DNA of 64,000 nucleotides from Bacteroidota bacterium (GCA_021815365.1 JAKAGZ010000004.1:13064-77063), one strand, 5' to 3'; shown: positions 17,407-27,585, counted from the first letter of the stretch. Notes: generated from the letters alone by a model not told the origin. Made by a program: numbers and translations.

Positions 17407-17567
17407 AAAAAATTTTTAGAAATTTATTTCTCACACTTTTAAGTTACAAAATATTTCGTAAAATCAGGAATCGGTTATTGAAAATTTTTCACATGTAAAA
17501 TAATTACACGGTAATAATGTCCGATATTTTTTTTAATTTTCACCAACTCAAATAAAAAGGCTAACTG

Positions 17568-18011
17568 ATGAAATCAAATATAAATATAATACTGTTATTG
17601 CTTGTAATTTTCAGCGCTTCTGTATTTGCTCAGCGTGAATTTCATAGCTGGAAAAAACTGAATGTTAAGGATAAAAAAGTCTGGTACGATGAAGCTGGCT
17701 TAGATACCTCTAACACTAATTATATCGAAGTATGGGTATTGCAGCAGTTTACCCCTCCATTAACAATTAAAGAACTACCGGGAACAATTTACAGATCAAA
17801 AACTCTTTACACGATAAGCCTTAAAACTGCTAAGTATGGCATTGAACAAGTAATATATTATGATTCATCAGATAAAGAGCTTTACAATTTCAATTACGGA
17901 ATTGCTGATTATCCTGATAAATACAAATTTACTTATCCGGTTCTTGCAGACTCATTCCTTCATAAAATATTGAAAGAGTATTTTAAAAAGAAAGGAGTCA
18001 CAAACAATTAA
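17568..18011 (+). CDS. Small secreted protein of unknown function
   Basis: A 147-residue protein with a clear signal peptide (N-I-N-I-I-L-L-L-L-V-I-F...V-F-A-Q, cleavage near 22). The mature part is a short beta-rich sequence (W-Y-D-E-A-G-L-D...I-E-V-W-V-L-Q-Q-F...). A loose resemblance to surface-adhesin protein E-type domains (a W near the start, a D-x-x-S segment, then alternating strands with a Y-Y-D-S-S turn) is only a suggestion. It is transcribed alone on the plus strand, and its 3' end overlaps the 3' end of pepD by four bases. Confidence 0.7.
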   Translation: MKSNINIILLLLVIFSASVFAQREFHSWKKLNVKDKKVWYDEAGLDTSNTNYIEVWVLQQFTPPLTIKELPGTIYRSKTLYTISLKTAKYGIEQVIYYDSSDKELYNFNYGIADYPDKYKFTYPVLADSFLHKILKEYFKKKGVTNN

Positions 18012-19474
18012 TTACTCACTGCTATTCGTTTAAGAATGCCTTTCAGAAGTTCATAGAATTTTTCAACTGTTTCTATGTTTACTTTTTCATCTGGCGAATG
18101 CGCACCCTGAATTGTAGGACCGAATGAAACCATATCAATCCCGGGATTTTTTCCTTCTAAAATTCCGCATTCAAGCCCCGCGTGTATTGCCTTTATTTCC
18201 GGTTCCTTGTTGAACAATTCTTTATAAACCTCTTTTGAAATTTTCAGGGTATTCGAGTCCAGGTTTGGCTTCCATCCCGGGTAGCCGTCTGTTGTTTCAA
18301 ACTTCGCTCCAGCAATGCTGAATATTGCGCCTACACTTTCAGCAATATATTTCTTTGCCGAGTTTATTGAACTTCTCTGGCTTGTACCGATTGAGAGAAG
18401 TTTATTTGTAGTTTTAATCGTAGCAAGATTAGTCGAGGTCTCTACCAGGTCAGGAATGTCCTGGCTCATTTGAATTACACCATGAGGAATTGCAAGAAGA
18501 GTATTAACAATTTTTTGTGCAAAAGTTTTTTTAAAAACCTTCTTAACAGTTTCATCAGATTTTCTGAGCTCTATTTTTAATCCTGCATCAGCAGATTGAA
18601 ACTCGTTCATTACTTTAGATTCAAAATCTTTTATGATTTTTTTTACCTTGCTTACATTTGCTTTTTTGATAAGCAGAACTGCTTCAGCTTCACGCGGTAT
18701 AGCATTCCTCAAACTCCCGCCTTCTAATTTTGAAATTGAGATATTTAAATTTTCCAGTTCTTTCAGAACTCTTGCTAAAATTTTAATAGCGTTTGCGCGT
18801 CCTGTATTTATATCCAAACCAGAATGACCACCTTTCAGCCCTGTAACCAGTAATTCAAAAGTCTCGGTCCCTTTTTGGGCTGAAGCGAGATCTAATTTAA
18901 ATTCAGCTAATGTATCAACGCCGCCTGAACAACCGACATAAAAAACCCCGTCTTCTTCAGAATCAAGATTCAATAAGATTTTTCCTGTGATTAATCCTTT
19001 TTTAAGATTAGCTGCGCCGGTCAAACCTGTTTCTTCATCAACTGTTAATAAGATTTCAAGCGGACCGTGAACGACATCCTTATCAGTAATAACTGCAAGA
19101 GCAGCAGCCACACCGATCCCGTTATCACTGCCAAGCGTAGTGCCGTTTGCTGTAATCCAGCCATCCTGCCTGATCATTGTGATCGGGTCGTTTTCAAAAT
19201 CGTGTGTCTTACTTTTATTTTTTTCGCAAACCATATCAACGTGCCCTTGCAGAACAACAGTTGGAGAATTTTCATAGCCAGGTGTGGCGGGTATATTGAA
19301 TACGAGATTATCTGCTTTATCCTGTTTATAATTTAGATTTAATTCCTTTGCAAGATTTTTCAAGTGAGCTAAAATCTTACCTTCTTTTTTTGAAGGTCTG
19401 GGAACTTGAGTAATCTCATAAAATCTTTGCCATAAAATTTCCGGCTGTAAACCTTGTATTGCTTCCTGAGACAT
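18008..19474 (-). CDS. pepD: Aminoacyl-histidine dipeptidase (PepD, M20C)
   Basis: A 488-residue zinc dipeptidase that cleaves dipeptides such as Xaa-His in the cytoplasm. Metal-site motifs are G-H-V-D-M-V-C (H78, D80), G-S-D-N-G-I-G-V (D117), the general-base pair D-E-E-T-G (E147-E148) and the following L-N-L-D-S-E-E (about 172-178). The C-terminal H-A-G-L-E-C-G-I-L region gives the last ligands. aaggagg lies just upstream of the start. It overlaps the plus-strand gene 17568-18011 by four bases at their 3' ends and is followed by no obvious terminator. Confidence 0.95.
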   Translation of the reverse strand: MSQEAIQGLQPEILWQRFYEITQVPRPSKKEGKILAHLKNLAKELNLNYKQDKADNLVFNIPATPGYENSPTVVLQGHVDMVCEKNKSKTHDFENDPITMIRQDGWITANGTTLGSDNGIGVAAALAVITDKDVVHGPLEILLTVDEETGLTGAANLKKGLITGKILLNLDSEEDGVFYVGCSGGVDTLAEFKLDLASAQKGTETFELLVTGLKGGHSGLDINTGRANAIKILARVLKELENLNISISKLEGGSLRNAIPREAEAVLLIKKANVSKVKKIIKDFESKVMNEFQSADAGLKIELRKSDETVKKVFKKTFAQKIVNTLLAIPHGVIQMSQDIPDLVETSTNLATIKTTNKLLSIGTSQRSSINSAKKYIAESVGAIFSIAGAKFETTDGYPGWKPNLDSNTLKISKEVYKELFNKEPEIKAIHAGLECGILEGKNPGIDMVSFGPTIQGAHSPDEKVNIETVEKFYELLKGILKRIAVSN

Positions 19475-19506
19475 ATATGATCCTCCTTAAAATGTAACTA
19501 AATTTT

Positions 19507-21348
19507 TTATGCTGCTTCGTTTTGCTTTTGCCTTGCAGCAAGCTTGGCATTTTTCTTATCCATATCTGTCAGATATTTTTTCCTGATCCGAATACTCTCA
19601 GGAGTTACTTCAACATATTCATCATCTGTGATCCATTCAATTGCCTGCTCGAGTGTTAAAATGGTTGGCGGTTCAAGCCTTATAGCTTCATCAGCACCCG
19701 ATGCACGCATATTCGTAAGCTGTTTTGTTTTAGTAACATTAACGCGCATATCATTGTCACGGGAATTTTCGCCGACGACCATACCTTCATAAACCTTTGT
19801 ACCCGGCTCAATAAAGAATACTGCGCGCTCCTGTAATTTAAACATTGCATAGGCAGAAGCGGTCCCTGTGTCCATAGAAACCAGTGCACCTCTTTGTCTT
19901 TGTTGAATCTCACCTTTGTATGGTTCGTAAGAATGAAAATTATGGTGAAGAATTCCTGTACCTTTTGTGTCAGTCATAAATTCTGTACGGTAACCGATCA
20001 ATCCTCTTGAGGGAATAATAAATTCTACCCTTGTGTTTTCATTAAAGGTGATCATGTTTTTCATTTCGCCTTTCCTTTTACCAAGCTTTTCGATAACGAT
20101 ACCTACAAACTCTTCCGGTACGTCAATGATCACGTGCTCGACCGGCTCACACATTACATCAGAAATTCTTCTTAATATTACCTGCGGTTTGCTGAGCTGT
20201 AATTCATACCCTTCCCTTCTCATATTTTCGATAAGGATAGCAAGATGCAGTTCGCCTCTTCCGCTTACTTTAAAGCAGTCAGGTGAATCTGTCATTTCAA
20301 CACTTAAGCTTACATTTGATTTTAATTCTCTGGATAATCTTTCGCTGATATTTCTTGTAGTAACATACCTCCCTTCCTTTCCGGCAAAAGGAGAATTGTT
20401 CACCATAAAATTCATAGTGATTGTCGGTTCATCAATTGCAACGAAAGGAAGCCCTTCTGGTTTATCGGGGCTTGCAATTGTATCACCAATATTAACATCT
20501 TCAAGTCCTGCAATAGCACCAATATCTCCTGCGGAAAGTTCGTCAACTTCGGCGCGGTGAAAATCTCTGTATGTATAAAGCTTGGTTATCTTTGCATTTG
20601 ATTTTTCCCCTTCTCTTGAAATCAGGACTATGCTATCGCCAACTTTTATCTTACCTGAATTAATTCTTCCGATCCCGATCCTTCCGAGATAATCATTATA
20701 ATCAATCGCCGAGATCAGCATCTGGAAAGGAGAATTAATATTTGCCTCAGGTTCAGGAACTGATTTTAGTATTGCGTCGAAAAGCGGAAAAAGATTTTTC
20801 CCTTCATCCTCTAAATTTATTTTTGCTATCCCCTGCTTTGCAATTGCCCATATATAAGGGAAATCCAACTGCTCTTCTGATGCGCCGAGCGAAACAAAAA
20901 GATCAAATACTTCATTCAGTACTTCCTCGGGGCGGGCATCTTTCCTGTCAATTTTATTAATTACTACGATCGGTTTTAACCCGAGATCAAGAGATTTTTT
21001 CAGAACAAATTTTGTCTGCGGGAGAGGTCCTTCGGCTGCATCAACGAGCAGCAAAACCCCGTCAACCATTCTCAGCGTTCTTTCAACCTCGCCGCCAAAG
21101 TCAGCGTGACCGGGTGTATCAACAATATTAATTTTAGTGCTGTTATAATTGACGCTTAAATTTTTTGCAAAGATCGTAATGCCGCGTTCTTTTTCCAGTG
21201 CATTTGAATCCATAATCCTGGTTTCAACCTGCTGATTTTCCCTGAAAACCCCCGTCTGCTTCAGCATATGATCAACGAGAGTAGTTTTACCATGGTCAAC
21301 GTGAGCTATAATCGCAATATTCCTTATATCAGATCTGAAATTTTTCAC
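19507..21348 (-). CDS. typA: Ribosome-associated GTPase TypA/BipA
   Basis: TypA is a translational GTPase of the EF-G family that binds ribosomes and is linked to assembly and stress growth. Just after the start come N-I-A-I-I-A-H-V-D-H-G-K-T-T (P-loop), E-R-G-I-T-I (switch I), D-T-P-G-H-A-D-F (G3) and N-K-I-D-R (G4), followed by the II/III/V domains and the BipA-specific C-terminus. The family length is about 610 residues. I chose GTG at 21348, with aaagga five bases upstream, giving 613 residues. An in-frame TTG at 21363 adds five residues. Confidence 0.95.
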   Translation of the reverse strand: MKNFRSDIRNIAIIAHVDHGKTTLVDHMLKQTGVFRENQQVETRIMDSNALEKERGITIFAKNLSVNYNSTKINIVDTPGHADFGGEVERTLRMVDGVLLLVDAAEGPLPQTKFVLKKSLDLGLKPIVVINKIDRKDARPEEVLNEVFDLFVSLGASEEQLDFPYIWAIAKQGIAKINLEDEGKNLFPLFDAILKSVPEPEANINSPFQMLISAIDYNDYLGRIGIGRINSGKIKVGDSIVLISREGEKSNAKITKLYTYRDFHRAEVDELSAGDIGAIAGLEDVNIGDTIASPDKPEGLPFVAIDEPTITMNFMVNNSPFAGKEGRYVTTRNISERLSRELKSNVSLSVEMTDSPDCFKVSGRGELHLAILIENMRREGYELQLSKPQVILRRISDVMCEPVEHVIIDVPEEFVGIVIEKLGKRKGEMKNMITFNENTRVEFIIPSRGLIGYRTEFMTDTKGTGILHHNFHSYEPYKGEIQQRQRGALVSMDTGTASAYAMFKLQERAVFFIEPGTKVYEGMVVGENSRDNDMRVNVTKTKQLTNMRASGADEAIRLEPPTILTLEQAIEWITDDEYVEVTPESIRIRKKYLTDMDKKNAKLAARQKQNEAA

Positions 21349-21472
21349 ATCATTCCTTTTCAATTTGAAAGTTTAGAATGCAAATATACTCAGAAACGAT
21401 AGGACTAACAATGAATTTGGGTTTAGAATAATCACTAAGGGGGCTGAGTCCGAACAGCTAGGAGATTAAAAT

Positions 21473-21772
21473 TCAGGTTACAATTTCTGTCATAAGTGCA
21501 ATTTCTTCTAATATTCCTGAAACTTTCAGACAATCTTTCATCTTACCAGTAAAGACTACAGATTTCCCTTTCACGTGCACTTCAAAAGCATAAGCTCTGG
21601 CTTTTTCGTATGAGCAGTTTACAGCTTTTATAAGCTGAGTGATCACTTCGTCAAAGGTATGCCAGTCGTCGTTAAAAAGAATTACCTTGCTTTCCAGACC
21701 TGTTGTTGTGATGTCTTCTGTTTGTATGTCAGGTTCAGAAACAGATTTTTGTATTTCTTTTACCTCATCCAT
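21473..21772 (-). CDS. clpS: ClpS-like adaptor for ATP-dependent Clp protease
   Basis: ClpS delivers N-degron substrates to ClpAP-type proteases. The core is typical: V-I-L-F-N-D-D-W-H-T-F-D-E-V (the N-D-D-x-H-T-F-D-x-V motif for ligand binding), A-Y-A-F-E-V-H-V-K-G-K-S (E-x-H-x-x-G) and a C-terminal E-E-I-A-L. I start at the ATG at 21772 (99 residues). The same frame is open for 31 more codons upstream, but those would encode a hydrophobic stretch not found in the family. No clear ribosome-binding site supports either start. Confidence 0.85.
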   Translation of the reverse strand: MDEVKEIQKSVSEPDIQTEDITTTGLESKVILFNDDWHTFDEVITQLIKAVNCSYEKARAYAFEVHVKGKSVVFTGKMKDCLKVSGILEEIALMTEIVT

Positions 21773-21929
21773 AAATGCAACATAAAAAATTAAAAGAAAA
21801 GTAAAAAGATTTTTAAATATCTCATATTTTTCTCCAGCGATGAAAAAACACAAACTCCTGTTCATTGTATTTATAGGAATTTATGGTTATTTTTTTTCAC
21901 AAAAATAAATGTTTTTTTTCGGAGGATAA

Positions 21930-22682
21930 ATGAAAATTGCAGTATGTATCAGCCACGTTCCGGACACTGCGACAAAAATTAATATAGCAAAAGATGAAAA
22001 AACCATCGACCCGAATGGAGTTACTTACATTATAAATCCATACGATGAATTTGCAGTTGAAGAAGCCCTGAAGATGAAAGAAAAGTTCGGAGGGGACAGC
22101 GAAGTAATCGCCATCAGTGTTGGAGGTGACAATAACAAAGAAACGATCAGGAAGGCTCTGGCTATGGGTGTGGACAGAGGAATCTTGTTAAAAGATGAAA
22201 ACTTCCGTGACTCTTTTGGGATTGCAAAAGCTCTTTCTGATGAAATAAAAATACAGGGCTGCACCCTGGTTTTCTTTGGCAAGCAGTCGGTAGATTATGA
22301 TAATGCAATAACCGGTCAGTTGACGGCATCAATGCTTGGTTATTCCTGCATAGCAGTAGTTGTTAACTTAAAAATTGATGGTGATAAAATTATTGCTGAA
22401 AGAGAAATAGAAGGCGGAAAAGAAGTTGTTGAAGCAAAACTACCTGCAGTAATTACCGCACAAAAAGGTCTTAACGAACCAAGGTATGCATCACTGAAAG
22501 GCATTATGGCTGCAAAGAAAAAAATTATTGAGGAAAAACAAGCTGCTTCTTTTGAAAGTTTAACTGAAGTAATCAGGCTCAAAAAGCCGGCTCCCAAAAA
22601 ACCTGGGAGAATCCTTGGAACAGATAGTTCTGTTGTTCCTGAACTGGTAAAATTATTACACGAAGAAGCAAAAGTTATCTAA
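21930..22682 (+). CDS. etfB: Electron transfer flavoprotein, beta subunit
   Basis: The 250 residues match EtfB, which with EtfA takes electrons from acyl-CoA and related dehydrogenases. The opening K-I-A-V-C-I-S-H-V-P-D-T, the N-P-Y-D-E-F-A-V-E-E-A segment and the later E-R-E-I-E-G-G-K-E-V-V signature are visible. ggagg lies seven bases before the ATG. etfA follows after 14 bases. The likely membrane acceptor in this window is the EtfD-like oxidoreductase at 56476-58479. Fatty-acid oxidation is the likely context, though no acyl-CoA dehydrogenase is present here. Confidence 0.95.
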   Translation: MKIAVCISHVPDTATKINIAKDEKTIDPNGVTYIINPYDEFAVEEALKMKEKFGGDSEVIAISVGGDNNKETIRKALAMGVDRGILLKDENFRDSFGIAKALSDEIKIQGCTLVFFGKQSVDYDNAITGQLTASMLGYSCIAVVVNLKIDGDKIIAEREIEGGKEVVEAKLPAVITAQKGLNEPRYASLKGIMAAKKKIIEEKQAASFESLTEVIRLKKPAPKKPGRILGTDSSVVPELVKLLHEEAKVI

Positions 22683-22696
22683 AGGAATTCCAGATT

Positions 22697-23668
22697 ATGG
22701 CAAAGACAATATTAGCAGTACTCGAACAAAGAGAAAACAAATTAAAAAAATCAGCATACGAGGTTGTTACGACAGCAGTTAGTCTTTCAAAACAACTGAA
22801 CCTTAATGCGAAAGCAGTGGTAATAGGGAACGATATCGGAAATTTAGATGAAATTGTAAAATACGGGATGGGGGATATAACTCATTTTAAAAACGGCGAT
22901 CTTGCAAATTATTCTTCAACTGCTTATACTGACATTGTAACTGGCTTTGTAAAAGAAATTGAAGCTGAATATATTTTATTTTCGGACACTGCGTTTGGGA
23001 AGGACCTTGCGCCGCGGGTTGCCGCAAAACTAAATGCAGGCTGTTTGATAGACTGTGTACACCTGGAAGTATCAGACGGAAATCTGGTCGCTACACGCCC
23101 GGTTTATGCCGGAAAAGCATTGATGGAATTGAAACCAAAAAGCGAAATAAAGGTTATAACAATTCGTCCGAATGTTTTTAAAGCTCATTCTTCAGAAAAT
23201 AATGTTATTACGAATATTGTGACGAAAGAAGTAACCTCGCCTGATCTTTCGACGAGAGTAATTGAGTTTAAAAAATCTGAAGGTAAGCTCGACGTTGCAG
23301 AGGCGGATATTATTGTTTCAGGCGGAAGAGGATTAAAAGATCCGGAAAATTTCAAACTGATTGAGGACCTTGCTGAAGCTTTAGGTGCGGCTGTAGGAGC
23401 TTCCAGAGCCGTTGTAGATGCGGGTTGGAGATCACACCGGGAGCAGGTTGGACAAACAGGTAAAACTGTTTCACCCTCGTTATATATTGCCTGTGGAATT
23501 TCCGGTGCTATTCAGCATCTTGCAGGAATGTCTTCATCAAAATATATAGTGGCTATAAACAAAGACAAAGACGCACCTATTTTTTCGATTGCTGATTACG
23601 GAATTGCCGGTGATGTTTTTGAAATATTACCAAAATTAACTGAAGAAATTAAAAAGATTAAAACATAA
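22697..23668 (+). CDS. etfA: Electron transfer flavoprotein, alpha subunit
   Basis: The 323 residues match EtfA. The C-terminal FAD-binding domain shows I-I-V-S-G-G-R-G-L-K-D-P-E-N-F, then G-A-A-V-G-A-S-R-A-V-V-D-A-G-W, Q-V-G-Q-T-G-K-T-V-S-P and Y-I-A-C-G-I-S-G-A-I-Q-H-L-A-G-M, all classical EtfA signatures. The last part, I-N-K-D...A-P-I-F...A-D-Y-G-I-A-G-D, contacts FAD. aaaggaa precedes the ATG, and etfB is 14 bases upstream, so the two subunits are co-translated. Confidence 0.96.
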   Translation: MAKTILAVLEQRENKLKKSAYEVVTTAVSLSKQLNLNAKAVVIGNDIGNLDEIVKYGMGDITHFKNGDLANYSSTAYTDIVTGFVKEIEAEYILFSDTAFGKDLAPRVAAKLNAGCLIDCVHLEVSDGNLVATRPVYAGKALMELKPKSEIKVITIRPNVFKAHSSENNVITNIVTKEVTSPDLSTRVIEFKKSEGKLDVAEADIIVSGGRGLKDPENFKLIEDLAEALGAAVGASRAVVDAGWRSHREQVGQTGKTVSPSLYIACGISGAIQHLAGMSSSKYIVAINKDKDAPIFSIADYGIAGDVFEILPKLTEEIKKIKT

Positions 23669-23686
23669 GAAGTTAAGGCAAATAAT

Positions 23687-24268
23687 TTGAATAAAATTCA
23701 ATGTGAAATATTAGGGCTTTCTTCAAGTCCGGCTACTGGTGGTGCTTATGCTATTTTACTGAAAGAAACCAATGGGAACAGGCGCCTGCCGATTATCATA
23801 GGGGCTTTTGAAGCACAGGCAATAGCCTTAGAAATTGAGGGAATCAAACCGCCGCGTCCTTTAACTCACGACCTGTTAAAAAATGTAATTGACAATGTTG
23901 GAGCAACGGTTGCTGAAGTAGTAATTGACGAACTTCGGGAGAACACTTTCTATGCAAAAATTATACTTGAAATGTCTACACTGACTAATGAAATTGATGC
24001 TCGCCCCAGCGATGCTATTGCTCTTGCGGTACGTGCACAGGCTCCAATATATGTTGCAGAGTCAGTTATGGAAACAGCGGCATTTATTCCAACAGATGAA
24101 TCTGAAAAGGAAAGTAAAATTCCATCTGAAAACGAGCCGCTTCCCAACAGTAAAGAAGCAAAAATTGCAGCCCTTCAGTCGAAACTGAGGGAAGCCTTAG
24201 ACTCTGAAGAGTATGAACGTGCAGCAAAAATCCGGGATGATATTCAGAAGCTGACAAACACTAATTAA
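23687..24268 (+). CDS. Bifunctional nuclease family protein with UVR motif (DUF151)
   Basis: 193 residues. The first about 125 form a DUF151/bifunctional nuclease domain ([14 protein letters not shown]...R-P-L-T-H-D-L, then [13 protein letters not shown]). The C-terminus has a UvrB/UvrC-type UVR helix pair ([20 protein letters not shown]). DUF151 proteins have been reported to act on RNA and DNA, but the cellular role is unclear. The start is TTG, 18 bases after etfA, with a weak aagg upstream. The 3' end overlaps the convergent DUF2851 gene by eight bases. Confidence 0.85.
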   Translation: MNKIQCEILGLSSSPATGGAYAILLKETNGNRRLPIIIGAFEAQAIALEIEGIKPPRPLTHDLLKNVIDNVGATVAEVVIDELRENTFYAKIILEMSTLTNEIDARPSDAIALAVRAQAPIYVAESVMETAAFIPTDESEKESKIPSENEPLPNSKEAKIAALQSKLREALDSEEYERAAKIRDDIQKLTNTN

Positions 24269-25739
24269 AAACTTTTTTTCCGATCTCACATTTCAAACAC
24301 TTATTCTGTGAGCAATAATTCCTGTACAGATTTATCATCCCCTGGTGGTAAACACCCTTCTCCTTTACACGATCAACTTTCAGCAGGCTGGCAACATCAT
24401 TAACTAATCTGTTGTCACTTTTCTGGTTGAAATCTAAATAAAACATAAGGATCCTGCCCGTAATTTCTTTCTTTCCGAATACTTCAAAATATACTGAAGC
24501 AAAAGGTAAAATAACATTTATAATGATATCATCTGCACGGGAGATTCCAATAAAATAATGTATTTCAGCCTGTGCTTTTTCATCAAACACGAAATGTTTT
24601 TGCCAGTACCCTTCTGCTTTTACTATGAGCTTGTCTCTTAAAAATTTTGCTAACTCTTTATTTTTATCGGACTCTTCAAACTTTAAGAGAATTTTTTTTA
24701 CCAGGTCTCCTTTCAATAATTCAGCTAATATCCTAATTCCGCCGGCTATACGTATAGCAGGAAAATTCGGTGGTCTTAGTTTAGCAAGATTCCATTGGGT
24801 CTTTTTAAATATTTTATTATCGTAATTTTTCTTTATATCATCCCATCTCTCTTTTAATTTCCTTACATATACAGACGTGTCTTCGTTTGCATACCTGCCA
24901 TTTACCGGCAGCAAGCCGCTGACGTTAAAAAACACTGATGCCAGATCATCATTAAGATTTTCATTGCTGCACCAATTTTTAAGAAAATTTAAATCAACAG
25001 ACTGAGCTATTCTTTTCATTATGTCTTTGTTACTGGTATAACCCAGAGCTTCAAATAAAAATTCATAGAACACTTGTTCCCAAATTTCAGTATCTGAAAA
25101 ATCTTCATGTGTAAAAATTCGCTGCGTAAATTTTTCATCAAGCTCATATTGAACAACAGGCTCTCTTAAATTTAATTCTCTCAGATAAACAAGCTCCTTA
25201 AGCCTTTGAATAATCCTGTTACATTTTTTTTGTAACCTTGCTACTCCAAGCTTTTTTATAAAATCCAGTTTATATTTTTCATCTATTTGTTCAGCTACTT
25301 CAAAACACGAGATCTTATAAAGCCTCTCTTCCCTTTCCTGAAGTATTGCCTCCTGAATTGAGTTTTTTATTTCATCACTAACAAGCAAATCAATTCCGAT
25401 AGTCGGAATTTTCCTGCCATCTCTCGAAACTACAAATCTGTGCTGGGGATCATTTGAAAAAATTACATGCAGAATAACTTTATTATATTTTTTATTATAG
25501 ATGTGTCCATGTGACTTCCAGTCAGAGTAGAAACTGTCTATTTCAATGTCTCCAGAAAAAGTAATATTATCTATTTTAATCCTTGCATTTCTGAAGTCGG
25601 GCCCGTCGTTTTCCTTGTTTTCGCATCCGGGGTCGATAATTTCTATTAGCTTCCCATCGGGAGTTATGATTTGCTTATTGCAAGATTGATTCTTCCAAAT
25701 ATTTGATAAAAACTTTTCAGGTAATTTTGATGGATTCAT
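24261..25739 (-). CDS. DUF2851 family protein
   Basis: 492 residues of the conserved, uncharacterised DUF2851 family, common in Bacteroidota and Chlorobi relatives. Typical features are the N-terminal [11 protein letters not shown] and G-D-I-E-I-D...S-D-W-K-S-H-G-H...V-I-L-H-V-I (about 45-90), whose GDIEIH/HxVW-like core recalls nuclease-type beta sheets, and a cysteine pair near the C-terminus (C-S-Q-N-K-C-L-K-C). I infer no function. It is the last gene of a long minus-strand run that begins at purN. Confidence 0.85.
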   Translation of the reverse strand: MNPSKLPEKFLSNIWKNQSCNKQIITPDGKLIEIIDPGCENKENDGPDFRNARIKIDNITFSGDIEIDSFYSDWKSHGHIYNKKYNKVILHVIFSNDPQHRFVVSRDGRKIPTIGIDLLVSDEIKNSIQEAILQEREERLYKISCFEVAEQIDEKYKLDFIKKLGVARLQKKCNRIIQRLKELVYLRELNLREPVVQYELDEKFTQRIFTHEDFSDTEIWEQVFYEFLFEALGYTSNKDIMKRIAQSVDLNFLKNWCSNENLNDDLASVFFNVSGLLPVNGRYANEDTSVYVRKLKERWDDIKKNYDNKIFKKTQWNLAKLRPPNFPAIRIAGGIRILAELLKGDLVKKILLKFEESDKNKELAKFLRDKLIVKAEGYWQKHFVFDEKAQAEIHYFIGISRADDIIINVILPFASVYFEVFGKKEITGRILMFYLDFNQKSDNRLVNDVASLLKVDRVKEKGVYHQGMINLYRNYCSQNKCLKCEIGKKVFN

Positions 25740-25755
25740 AATTTTAGCACCGCAG

Positions 25756-26229
25756 CTATTCTCTTACAATAACGCTGGAAGAAGAAGCCGATCTTTTCTT
25801 CCCGATCCTGTAAAAAACTTCAATGTGATTTTTTCCGTGAATCAATTTAACATTTTTAAATTCATAAGTTCCGCCCTTTACCCGGTAAAACATATCCCTT
25901 TTTTCGTTGTCAACAAAAAGAAAAAGATCACACACGCCTATTGCTGACGGAATCTTCACTGATATTTTTATTTCTGAATCTGGCACTTTTATAGAATCGG
26001 GCAAATTTAATTTAGCAGGTTTTAGCTTAGAGTCAATAGTCAATTTGGAAAGATCATATATTTCAGGAATTTCAGGTGGAATTACTTCTCCGGTCTTGCC
26101 TGAATCCGTACGCAAATTCTGGACATCAGGACCGGATACTGCTTTGCTGCTGTGCTTACTTTCTTTCAGGTTGAGATAAACAAAAACAACCGCTATTAGC
26201 ATTAACACTATGATTAATAATTTTCTCAC
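25756..26229 (-). CDS. Membrane-anchored protein of unknown function
   Basis: 157 residues with one N-terminal hydrophobic helix (L-L-I-I-V-L-M-L-I-A-V-V-F-V-Y-L, about 3-18) acting as a signal anchor. A low-complexity linker rich in proline and serine follows, then a C-terminal beta-rich domain (I-K-I-S-V-K-I-P...H-I-E-V-F-Y-R-I-G) that may be Ig-like. I do not recognise the family. Its start overlaps the pyrF stop by four bases, and 16 bases separate it from DUF2851, so it is co-transcribed with the cell-wall and nucleotide genes upstream. Confidence 0.7.
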   Translation of the reverse strand: MRKLLIIVLMLIAVVFVYLNLKESKHSSKAVSGPDVQNLRTDSGKTGEVIPPEIPEIYDLSKLTIDSKLKPAKLNLPDSIKVPDSEIKISVKIPSAIGVCDLFLFVDNEKRDMFYRVKGGTYEFKNVKLIHGKNHIEVFYRIGKKRSASSSSVIVRE

Positions 26230-27038
26230 ATATCAAGAATACTTTTTACTGATCTGTTTAATCGGATAATTTCATTTTTTGCCGACACGGCAAATTCTTT
26301 ACTGTTGTCTTTATATATAATTCCTCTGCTGCTATTAATCAAGAGGTTTAGTCTGCTGTTTTTCCTGAAAACCTTTACTACTTCCTCAAGGCTGCCGCCT
26401 TGTGCACCGACTCCCGGAAACAAAACGGGAAGATTTTCAAACAGCTTAAAATTTTCTGAAAGTTCCTCAGTTTTTGTGGCGCCGAAAACTATTCCGCAAT
26501 TTTGATTAATGTTCCATCTTTTAACTTTTTCTATTACAGCCTGAAAAAGAAATGATCCATCACTAAGCCGGAGCTTTTCAAAATCGTCTGCGCCGGGGTT
26601 TGATGTAAGCGCAAGAATAAAATTTATTTTGTCTTTTCTGTCGAGAAAAGGATTTACAGAATCAAAGCCCATATAAGGATTGATTGTTACTGCGTCACAC
26701 CTGAAATAATCATAAACAGCAGAAGCGTACATTTGTGAAGTATTACTAATATCACCTCTTTTGGCATCGGCTATGATTAATATATCATCCGGGATAAACC
26801 TGATCGTTTCACTGATATTATTAAAACCGACTGAGCCTTCCCGTTCATAAAAAGCAAAATTGATCTTATAAGCGGCAGCAAATTCTGAAGTGCTTTCTAT
26901 TATTGCTTTGTTAAATTCTAAGATGGGGTTTGACGATGACATCAGATGCTTCGGAATTTTATTTTTATCTGTATCAAGTCCGACACAAATAATTTTTCCC
27001 TCGCTGTTTTTTTTGATGAGTTTTTCCTGGGCAGTCAT
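26226..27038 (-). CDS. pyrF: Orotidine 5'-phosphate decarboxylase (subfamily 2)
   Basis: PyrF decarboxylates OMP to UMP, the last step of UMP synthesis. The catalytic lysine motif D-A-K-R-G-D sits at 91-96, and the later stretches A-L-T-S-N-P-G-A-D-D-F and P-G-V-G-A-Q-G-G fit the longer (about 270-residue) OMPdecase subfamily 2. The gene begins one base after dcd and overlaps the next gene by four bases. Confidence 0.94.
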   Translation of the reverse strand: MTAQEKLIKKNSEGKIICVGLDTDKNKIPKHLMSSSNPILEFNKAIIESTSEFAAAYKINFAFYEREGSVGFNNISETIRFIPDDILIIADAKRGDISNTSQMYASAVYDYFRCDAVTINPYMGFDSVNPFLDRKDKINFILALTSNPGADDFEKLRLSDGSFLFQAVIEKVKRWNINQNCGIVFGATKTEELSENFKLFENLPVLFPGVGAQGGSLEEVVKVFRKNSRLNLLINSSRGIIYKDNSKEFAVSAKNEIIRLNRSVKSILDM

Positions 27039-27039
27039 C

Positions 27040-27576
27040 TTATTTAAAATTTTTAAACATCATTGATTCAACCGGGAATTCTGTCCTTTGATTATATTTT
27101 GCATTTTTCTTTTTGTCGTAAGGGATTTCAATATCACCGTCCATCTCAAAATAGATTAGCTGCCCTATGGGCATGCCTTTATAAATTTTTACAGGCATTT
27201 TGACTGAAATCTCAAGAGTCCAGGTGTTGCAGAATCCCGCATCGCCTTTACCTGCAGTAGCATGAATATCAATACCCAGCCTTCCTATGCTTGATTTGCC
27301 TTCAAGAAAAGGAACATAGTTCCTTGTTTCGGTATATTCTTCTGTTACACCAAGATATAATCTCGAAGGCTGAAGTATAAAACCTTCGTCGGGGATTTCA
27401 AATGTTCTGATTTTATTATGAGCTTTGGCATCGAGTACTTCGTCTTCATACACAGCCAGCCATTTTCCAAGATTAACATCATAGCTGTTTGTGCCAAGCT
27501 TTTCTCGTTTGAACGGTTCAATAACAATATTCCCCTTCTGGATCTCATCAAGAATTTTTTTGTCTGAAAGTATCAA
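27040..27576 (-). CDS. dcd: dCTP deaminase
   Basis: Dcd converts dCTP to dUTP and so supplies the thymidylate pathway. The 178 residues show the family core: E-G-K-S-S-I-G-R-L-G-I (the Ser/Arg substrate loop), I-H-A-T-A-G-K-G-D-A-G-F and W-T-L-E-I-S-V with the catalytic glutamate, followed by P-I-G-Q-L-I-Y-F. The gene lies nine bases after rodA in the same run. Whether it is monofunctional or also a dUTPase cannot be decided here. Confidence 0.92.
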   Translation of the reverse strand: MILSDKKILDEIQKGNIVIEPFKREKLGTNSYDVNLGKWLAVYEDEVLDAKAHNKIRTFEIPDEGFILQPSRLYLGVTEEYTETRNYVPFLEGKSSIGRLGIDIHATAGKGDAGFCNTWTLEISVKMPVKIYKGMPIGQLIYFEMDGDIEIPYDKKKNAKYNQRTEFPVESMMFKNFK

Positions 27577-27585
27577 TAATACTCC

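Noticed and set aside
20033-20560. 175-codon open frame antisense to typA
   Set aside because: It lies wholly within the well-supported typA gene and its composition is that of an antisense frame; no start signal.
21773-21865. N-terminal extension of ClpS with a hydrophobic segment
   Set aside because: ClpS proteins are soluble and short; no ribosome-binding site supports the upstream start, so ATG 21772 is preferred.
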